From Sphaerolaimus hirsutus (Eukaryota; Nematoda; Chromadorea; Monhysterida; Sphaerolaimidae), in contig OZ038456.1 of the NCBI GenBank assembly GCA_964036195.1, positions 1,922,001 through 1,986,000 of the forward strand: a stretch of DNA of 64,000 nt. The letters run 5' to 3'. The position numbers and the translations under genes are program-made. Below, piece after piece: positions 45,450-54,700 of the stretch. Numbering within the stretch: the stretch's first letter is position 1; each line of letters begins with the position of its first letter. The notes under the pieces were generated by a model, which saw nothing but the letters and a program-made list of their open reading frames with translations, made no database searches and was not told where the DNA came from.

Positions 45450-45771
45450 TCAAAATTTCTTCTCATCATAATCAATTGTAAGCATAGTGGGCGGCACGTT
45501 ATTGTTGCTCACCACAATGCCCCCATCATCCGAACCGGCACCACTCCGCCGCATTTGAGCTGGCCCATTGCCAACGACACTGCCGCCATCATGCGCACCG
45601 GCCTGTGCGCGTCCGACGTGGTCGGCCTCGTGCCCGCCCTCGGTTCCAGCGTGGTGTTGCAGCTGTTCGACTTGGTGTCTGTGCTCGTCCACTTGGGAGC
45701 CGCAGAAACGCTGCACCACCGCCGCGCCAATTGCGTCGCCGTGTACGTTCACAGTGGTTCGGATACGGTCT
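45450..45771 (-). CDS. EAAT: EAAT exon 14: TM8 and C-terminal tail
   Basis: [20 protein letters not shown] then a long hydrophilic Gly/His tail, stop TGA at 45450-45452. The acceptor follows an eleven-C run. Confidence 0.94.
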
Positions 45772-48700
45772 CTGGGAGGGGGGGGGGGTTGCAGGGTGGC
45801 CCAGATAAAAAATTGACATTGAAGGTTCATTTAGTGGTTTGCTGAGTGTTTTGGTTGATTATTTCGAGTGGGTTAATTCGAGGTAATAAGGTATGCTTCA
45901 AATAAAGTGATGAACTCATCACAAGAAGTGATGCGGCCTTCACATCTCAATCGTACATTCCTGTTAACTTATGCAAGTCACAGTAAATTTGTAAGCGATT
46001 TGACAAGGTGGAGAATTAGTATACTCGGCAGACATTACACTTAAATATATGGAAACCTGCCATAACACATCTGAATAAGTAATCAAAATTTACAGTTTTT
46101 CCATCATAATATTTCGTTTTTACTATAGAATAATTATGAAATTTATCACAAGATTTCATTCAATAACACTTTACTGTGCCCAACACCGAGTGTCATTAAA
46201 TGTATGCGTGTCCAGCACTAGTTCAACCCCCCCCCCCAAACCCCCTCCCCAAACCCCCTCCCCAACAACCCAATCAAAATCACCCAAAAACTCACAAAAA
46301 CCAGTCAACTGGCACAATGAGTGTAAAATATCTTGGATCAACGCCAATTGCGATCAGTACCATGATCATGGTCACCAGGCCAGCCTGGGGGATGCCAGCC
46401 GCACCGACCGATGCCAGGGTGGCTGTCAGGCTATTGGGGGTGGAGGGGGGGGGGTTTGAAATTGGGATGTGAGCGAGGAGATGAGTTGAGCTCAAATTGT
46501 TTTAACGTTTCAAAATCTGTATAGTGGCCTCTTATTCATAACTAAAACCTTCAAACGCAGTTCTATAGTTCATCGTTCTAGTTCTTGTACTTCAGCACTG
46601 GGGTATCTATATGATGAGCGGGTTTACATGACTAGAAGGCCTTTGCCGTTAACGCTGCTTTATCAAAAATAATCACTGGGAAATCTAAGTTGCCCAATAT
46701 TTGAGTACCAGCCCAATGAATATTTCTTGTTAAATTAATATACCGCTGCCTTACCTGACCATGATGATTTTTCCAATATTCATTTCTTCCCCAGGTAATG
46801 ATTGTGATATGTAAATAGCAGCTACTGCCTCATACAGTGCAGTGCCATCCATATTGCTGCGGTGAAAAAAACAAGTAAAATATTTTATCAGGAGATAAGA
46901 AAAACATGTAAAATGTCTAAACTCACATTGTGGCCCCCAGGGGTATAACAAAACGGCTGATTTCTTTCTTGATACCATTTTTGTTCTCAAGACACTCTAG
47001 TGTCACTGGCATGGTAGCAGAACTGAAATGTGGAGTGTGTTGTATTTAGTAAGAAATTCAATGTCTTCTTAAATTAATTTACTCTGGCCCCACACGCACT
47101 AGTTGACATCAAAATTAGTGTCAACTGAATTGAGGTGATTTCGACTTTCCTATGTGATAGAGCACAGTTAGCTTTTTATTAGTGACACTTATCTAATTTT
47201 CATTGTTTCTGTGAAGTGTGATGCTTTAAAAATATGTTTGTTATTTTGTTGACATTTAGTTGACATTTATTAAAGATGTCAACTAGTGTGTGTGGGCCTT
47301 ATATACGGCTGAAAATTGTAACGATTTGGATGGATAGCTACACATATTTATGTAGTAAAATATATATCACAGTATGCACCTGGAGCTAGTCCCAAATGCA
47401 GTCAGATAAGCCTGCAGCAGGTTGTAACAGTAATAGAATGGGTTCCTTTTGCCCAACAGAAACAACATCAATGGCAACACAATCAGTGCGTGGATTAAAA
47501 GTCCAGTAATCACTGTGGCCTGTAGAAATGTGTCACTGTTGAGTTATAGTGATTTGTATACCTAGATGATTATTTTGTTGAGGTAACACAAACACCTGTC
47601 CAAGGGTTAGGATGGCAAAAAAATAAAAAAATTTGAACATTTTCTCATTTGCATTACTTCACATTAAAAAACCCACTTAATATCTAGAAAGAGTATTAAG
47701 TATTTACTTGTGAACTCTTGGCATCGAAAAAATTCTTGATACCCACACCATACATACAAACAAAACTACAAAAAAACAAAAAAACAGACCATATACAGTG
47801 CCAACTTGGCGAGCTGGCCCCACAAATCCACCATGTCAACAATTGCTGCAGCGATCAAAAACATAATTCCAATGGGTGACAACCAGATGACAGCCTCAAT
47901 CATTTTCATTGTCACTGCTTCAAGGTCAGCAATGAATTTGATCTGGGACGAGATTTAATTAGCCCGATGCGTTTTGTCAGGCAGCCCGAAATTTGTCCAG
48001 TTTGAAATTGTGCACTGCCATATTTGTGCGTTTATGTATGACTGCTCGCTACAGCAGTCTGTGGCACTTACAGACACTGTAAAATGACTCGTAAAAATGA
48101 CATGCAATGTGTCAAATGTCAAGTAAAATTCCCTGTAAAATGGCAAACTCGTTTGTCATTTTACACGATTTTTCACACATCACATTCGACATTTTACAGG
48201 TTGCGGGAGTGGGTATCAGAAACCAGAGTTGTATAAATACCGGTATTTTTGGAAAACGTAAACGTAAACGTAAATGCCTTTTGTCAATTTTAAGTATTGA
48301 TACTAAAAGCGTAAAATACTTTGAAAGTACCCGGGTAAACGTAATAAAAACTTAAACGTAAAAATATCTTGAAGCACTCCCATCATCAGCATGTGAAACA
48401 AACTCACTTATTTTTACAGTTTGATGAACATGATGAATAATGTGAAGTATTTATTCATTGTCAAGTACAAGGTGAGTGCAATCTAATACACCCAGCGCAT
48501 AAGGTTCCTGCACGGGCAACTTTTGTGCATTTATAATTGCGATTTGTGATGACGATGCTAGGTGGGGCTGATTTTTGTATCAAAATATACCCAGAACATT
48601 TCATTACCAAAGTATGAAATTCCAGCCTTCCAACTTTATTGTACCTCCTAGTGTTATTGTAGGAGTGAACCTTTGTTCCTGGCGCATAAACTTTTGTCTA

Positions 48701-51700
48701 CGCCAATTTCATTTTGGGGACTCTACAAGGGATGGGGGTAGGAGTAAGCTAGGGTGCATTTTATACGTTGGTAGAGAAATGTTTTGGCTATCTTTTTCGA
48801 CCAATATCAGCACCCTAGCGCGTTGCCATAATGAATCGCAATACATAAACACACCAAAATTCGCCGCACACGAACTTTATGCATAGGGTTTTGAAAATAT
48901 TCCAAATAAATAACAGCTTTTCTATTTTCCATACGATTTTTACGTTTTCCGCAGTACCCAGGTATTTTGGTCAGGAAAACGTAACAAAACGTAATGGTAT
49001 TTTTGAAAAACGTAAACGTAAACGTAAGTATAAATACCCGAATAACCGGGTATTTCGGGTAAACGTAAATACGTTTTTCCAACTCTGCCAGAAACACACT
49101 TGAATAGGGCAGCCTAAAATCTCACTTACCGTATTTCCTCGAAATACCCCCCTCGAAATACCCCCCCTCAAAATGGGCACTATGAATTTGTGGTCCGGGA
49201 AATGCATAACAGACGTTCAAAACACTTACTGTGTTACGTTAGAACATCGTTTATACCATCTACATCCTTATATAAGGCTGTAAAAACTTATAAATGGTGG
49301 TTATTGTTGCATTTTTCACGTTTTTCTCTCAAAATTTTCACTTTGAAAAAATAAACCCCTGGGGCCAGATTCAATTCTCGCGTAATGCGCCCTACACGCC
49401 CGAAATCGGGCAGCCTCCCTACAGATTGTTTACGGTTGCCCGACACGCACGCACCTCCCGACAACACAATTCAATTGCGTGTCGGGAGACGCAATTCGGG
49501 TGTAGGGCAACCGTAATCAAGTTGTAGGGAGGCTGCCCGATTTCGGGCGCATTACTTACGGAAATGATTGCAAAATAGAAAAAAGAAAATTATGAAAATG
49601 AGAAAGAAGAAAAATATGTTTTAAAATATAAGAATGTTTTCTAATTATATTGCTATACAGTATTAGAAATGATTGAGTTGAAGCCATTGTTTGGTATCTA
49701 GTATTTTGCCAAGTATTTTCCAATGTTTTTTAACGGCGAGAAATGAGCGCATCCCGCCACTGTCACCCACTTTTCGCATCTCATGTTGGCTTGCTATAAA
49801 ACGCATGCGCACTGCATTTCGTGCCCGTCTGAATCATAAAATGTGTGGCAGTTCATCAGCCGCGCACTTTACCATATACCATCTGAATAAAATTCAAATG
49901 CCTCAAATATTTCTTTTCATCACATTATTCAAATACATTGCCTTCACTTTGTATGGACTGAATGAAATCAACTGTACCCAACGGAAGCTGGCCGTTCAAT
50001 AATGAATGAGTAATCAAAAACATAGGAACCTAAATGGAATGAAATTGTAGTCAAAATTTAAAATTTCATCGATTTTTCACCCACACTTTTACTGCTCCCG
50101 ACAGCATTTTGCTGGAGGGCGGATACTTTTTTCTTTTTTGATTTTGTCGGCCATGCGCCTGACAAAACGCAAGAATTGAATTCGAAATTTGTGTGTAGGG
50201 TGCCTTACGCGCATAAATCGTCTATGAATTGTACATGGTTTTGTCGGGCGTGTAGGGAGACGTGTGTAGGGTGTAGTGCATTACTTAAAGATATTTGTAG
50301 GGCGAATTAAATCTGGCCCCTGGGGCCAGATTTAATACTCCGTACAGATTTGTAGGGTAGGGCATACGCCCGATAGATTTTTTAAAGTTCAGCCGCATCG
50401 ACGCACATGCACCGAGAGCAAGGCGGTTCGTAAAATACACAAAACCATCCCTTAAGGTCGCCGATATTGCAATATAACGTATATCGCTTCGATTTTGGCC
50501 CGGAAATCACGATTTTGTCATTTCTTGGCCGTCTGCCAATTCGTTTTTTTTTTTTTCTGTCGGGCGGGTTACTCGCATAAGTCGCGCTTTTGTACGCTCG
50601 TGCATGCATTTCTTTCTTGTCGCTGCCCTCATGGTTTCGGTTGCAGACAGTGAACACTAAAAAAGTGACCACCTGACTACACAAAAGCGTGACCTATGCG
50701 AGTAACCCGCCCGACAAAATAAAATAAAAAACGAATTGGCAGACGGTCAAGAAATGACGAAATCGTGATTTCCGAGCCAAAATCGAAGTGATATACGTCA
50801 TATTGCAATATCGGCAACCTTAAAGGATGGTTTCGTATATCTTACGAACCGCCTTGCTCTCGGTGCATGTGCGTCATGCGGCTAAACTTTAAAAAATCTG
50901 TCGGGCGTACGCCCTACCCTACAAATCTGTAGGGAGTATTAAATCTGGCCCCTGGGGGGTAATTCGAGGAAATACGGTAATCGGGAGAAATTCAAAAGTC
51001 GGGCTGCCAAAAAAATTAATTAAATGGGCAGATTAATTAAACGCCGTACCAGAGTCTCGGCGCGGCCGCGCATGCGGCTTATAAAAACGCCGAAAATCAG
51101 CGAAAACACCACCAAGCCCAGGATGTTCATGCCAGATTTGGTCACTTGGAATGGATCCGCGTAGAAATCGGACTCTGGGAGGTTATGGTGCCGGTTTTGG
51201 GGATTTTATTTAAGGTGGGGTGATTTTTTGATTTTTGAATCTAATTTAACCTAGATCCAAAATCAAAAAGAGAACTTACGATCGCTTCCCGGTAATTTCT
51301 CCCAGGCATCTCGGCTAATTGTGTCTTTTGTTTCATTGATGTAGCTGGTGTATTTTACGCACGAAGATTCCTGAAATTTTATGAAACTTGAAATTTTGTT
51401 TATTTATTAGATAAAACAATGTAAATTGATTTACGGATTGAAACATGGCTTCTACAATGTTGTCGGGGACCATATTTCGCAATAAATCCATTATGGTGTC
51501 CGCCGGCAGCGTTCCTGTGCGTGATTTCATTCATGTAGTTATGTTTATACGTTTTGTTGTCAATTCTCGGTTTTCATGCATAGTTGTTTAACTCGGCAGA
51601 CATAAAACGAGTCAGCTATCCTTCTTTTATGTACGAGTAAGATATGTCTCAAATTCGGATTCGAACGACCGATTCTGTTCGATTCACAGTTTGTTTAGAC

Positions 51701-54700
51701 CAATCGAACTTTCAAACGTTAAAAATAAATGGATTAAGTACGGATACCAATATACAGAGTCGGAAAGCTAGATATCTCGCTCAAACAGTGCTGACGAATT
51801 CATACAGAAAACTAAGAATGTGATAGATATCCAGTATGTGAAACTTGGCACACGTTGGGTTACGTATTATATGAACAAGGTGAAAGACGCAGGATTTGCG
51901 CTTGTGTCACTAATCAAGGCTGCGGACCGCAATTAAGCGACTGGAAATGATCGCAAATGTGTCAACTAGTCTGTGGGCCGCCATTTGCGATTATTTCTGG
52001 TCGATTTATTGCATTCCGCAGCCATAATCAGTGACGCGAACATAAAACCTGCGCTGATTTGTCTGAAACGCAAGCCTACTGGGACGTGGGCCAAATTCGC
52101 ATGTGACCCTATCGTTAGTTTATACCGCACTCGTACAAAAATACCTTAGACCATTGACTTCCATAAAGTCCGCCGAGTTTAAACGTATGTACTTTTACTT
52201 GATAAATACGTATACTCGAGTACAGAGTAAATACGTTTACGTTTCCTCCGAAAAAAGTTCCGGTACTCGCTTTTACGTTATACTTTTTGAAAGTACTCGA
52301 GTACAGAAAATGTATTTCAGATCGCCTTTTACATAGATTTTTAAAGGCATCGAAGGAGAAAAAGGGAGAAAATATGCTAAAAATATGGGAAACTGATCGA
52401 AAATGCGTAAAGAAACAAATGTATAGTGAAAAATTGCGTAAAATAGACAAATAGTTGCAAAAATGAGTGATTTTGAGCGAAAATATTGGTAGGTAACATT
52501 TCTCAGATGTACTCAGGTTTACGTTTTCTGAGGGGAAAAATACGTTTACTCACGTTTACTCATGGGTAAAAGTATAAAAAAATTACTTGACGTTTTCTGT
52601 ACTCAGGGGGTGAGTAAAAAAATACTTAACGTTTACGTATACTTTGAAAAAAGTTCGGTACTTATAACAACTCTGTTTTCATGTTTGTTGATGTTTATGG
52701 AAATTGTTAGGCATCAGTTGTATTTTTTAGCTAAAACAGTGAGAACTTGGAATAGTAGTAAGTAGTACGTACCTAGCAAATTTTGACCAAGATGCACCCT
52801 TAAAAAATCCCCCATTTTAGAGATCTGGGGGAGGGGGTTGCTCGAGACTTTATTTAGAGGATAGGTACGTAAGGTTGACTATACAATACATGGTTGAAAA
52901 ACTAGGTAGTGCGCTACGGACGTTTCCATTCCTAAGCTATAACATTCGGACACTTTACACGTACGGAGAAATACCGTACTTCTGGCGCATAACAATACGT
53001 CAAAAAATATTTTGGCTCAGTGCCAAGCGAACCTTCGCAGTTGCTCGAATCGCCGCTAGGTGCCTCGAGCGACTTGCCATGTTTTCCCGGACGTATGATG
53101 GTCACCTATGAGTATAATTGAAGGGTGTGCTTCTAAAAGTACCGATCTATAAATTTTTCAAATTATAGTTAGGACCATTTTTGGGGTCCCCATAAAAATG
53201 CGCTTTAAAAAATATATAATATGTGGGGGTGCAAAATTGAATTTTGAGATATTATGGGTTGAAAAAAGCAAAAAAAATCGCAAAATACAGTTTTTGTAAA
53301 TTTTAAAAGTACCGATCTACAAGCTTTTTCAGCTTTTGTATTTTTAAAAGTACTGATCTACACACATTTTTAAAAATTGTACTTCTAAATGTACCGATCT
53401 GCACAAGATTTTTTGTGCTTCTAAAAGGACCGATGTCAGCTCGGCATCATTAGCAGCAAAAACTCAATTTGTGCTTTTTTACTATGGGTAAAAGTACCGA
53501 TCTACATCTATATGATTTTGTGCTTTAAAAGGTACCGATCTACATGCTATTACCAATTTGTTCCTTTAAAATGTACTGTACTACAAAAAATATGATTCAC
53601 TGAATGTTATATAGCTAGTGTTATGTGTATAAATAATGATTATACCCATGCATGTGGATACCCAACAATATGGCTGAAATACCCATACCCAAAATTCCCA
53701 TACCCAATACCCATGTATGGGAATTGTATACTCCAAACTTTCAATTGTGATTATCTCAAAATCGATTTTTTGTAGATCGGTACTTTTAGAAGCACACCCT
53801 TCAATTGCACTGAGATTGATGATGTGTAACGATGGCAAACAAAAATCGAAAATTAGAAAAGTTTTTAGGCATTCTTTCAGTGAGCAAAGACATTATGAAT
53901 ACCGTATTTCCTCAAAATACCCCCGGGGGTGATTGTTTCAGAGTGAGAATTTTGACGGGGGGGTTAAACGAGGGGGGTATTTCGAGTGGCCGGGGCTTAT
54001 TTTTTCGCTAGAAATTTTTTGAAATTCCAGTACTAAATTGTCGTCTGAAACGTACACAGAAATAGAAAAATGCAAACATAAGATGATATATATATAAGAG
54101 TCTATTGACTTATATAAAGTATGTAGCACTGTTCTAACGTAACAACTCATTGTTTTTAACGTGTGTTTTGCATTGCCCGAATCACAAACCGCAGTTTTGT
54201 CATGTACGTTCTCTGTACACTCAATTTGGGTGGGGGGGGGGGGTATTTAAAGGTGGGGGGGGGGGGGTGTTTCGAGGAAATACGATAGAAAATGTTCTAT
54301 TACAACTGACCAATATAATGCCCAAAATTACTGCAGTCATCGTTGTGAACATGTAGTAGAGGCAAGCAAAAAGCCTGTGTTTTGTGTTAAATTTTGGTTT
54401 GAGTTGACTGATGAACTTGTGATAAAAATCGACATGATCAGTTATCAGAAGATGCACCACTTACCCAATTTTGCCCGCTGTTTGTGGATCCAAGTTGACA
54501 ATAGCATTTATTAGCGAGGTTGTTCTGCAAAGTAGCATTAACTTGCACTGCCGTATTTCTCCGATTAAAAGGCCCCGGGCAGTATACAAATTTGAGGTCT
54601 TTTCTCAAATACTTTCAAAGTGCTGTGTGTAGTGCCCGGGCACTATATGCAATTCACTTAACGATGTGCATAGATAGTGACTTAGGCCATCACTGTAGAT

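Larger units (their letters stand above)
49129..50977. mobile_element. TA-inserted CCGTATTTCC MITE split by two elements
   Basis: CCGTATTTCCTCGAAATACC left, GAGGAAATACGG right, TA on both sides. Interrupted by 49361-50320 and 50322-50952. Confidence 0.7.

Noticed and set aside
53126..53580. Spaced direct repeats looking like a CRISPR array
   Set aside because: Irregular spacing, eukaryotic intron, and the boxes are part of a transposon with terminal inverted repeats.
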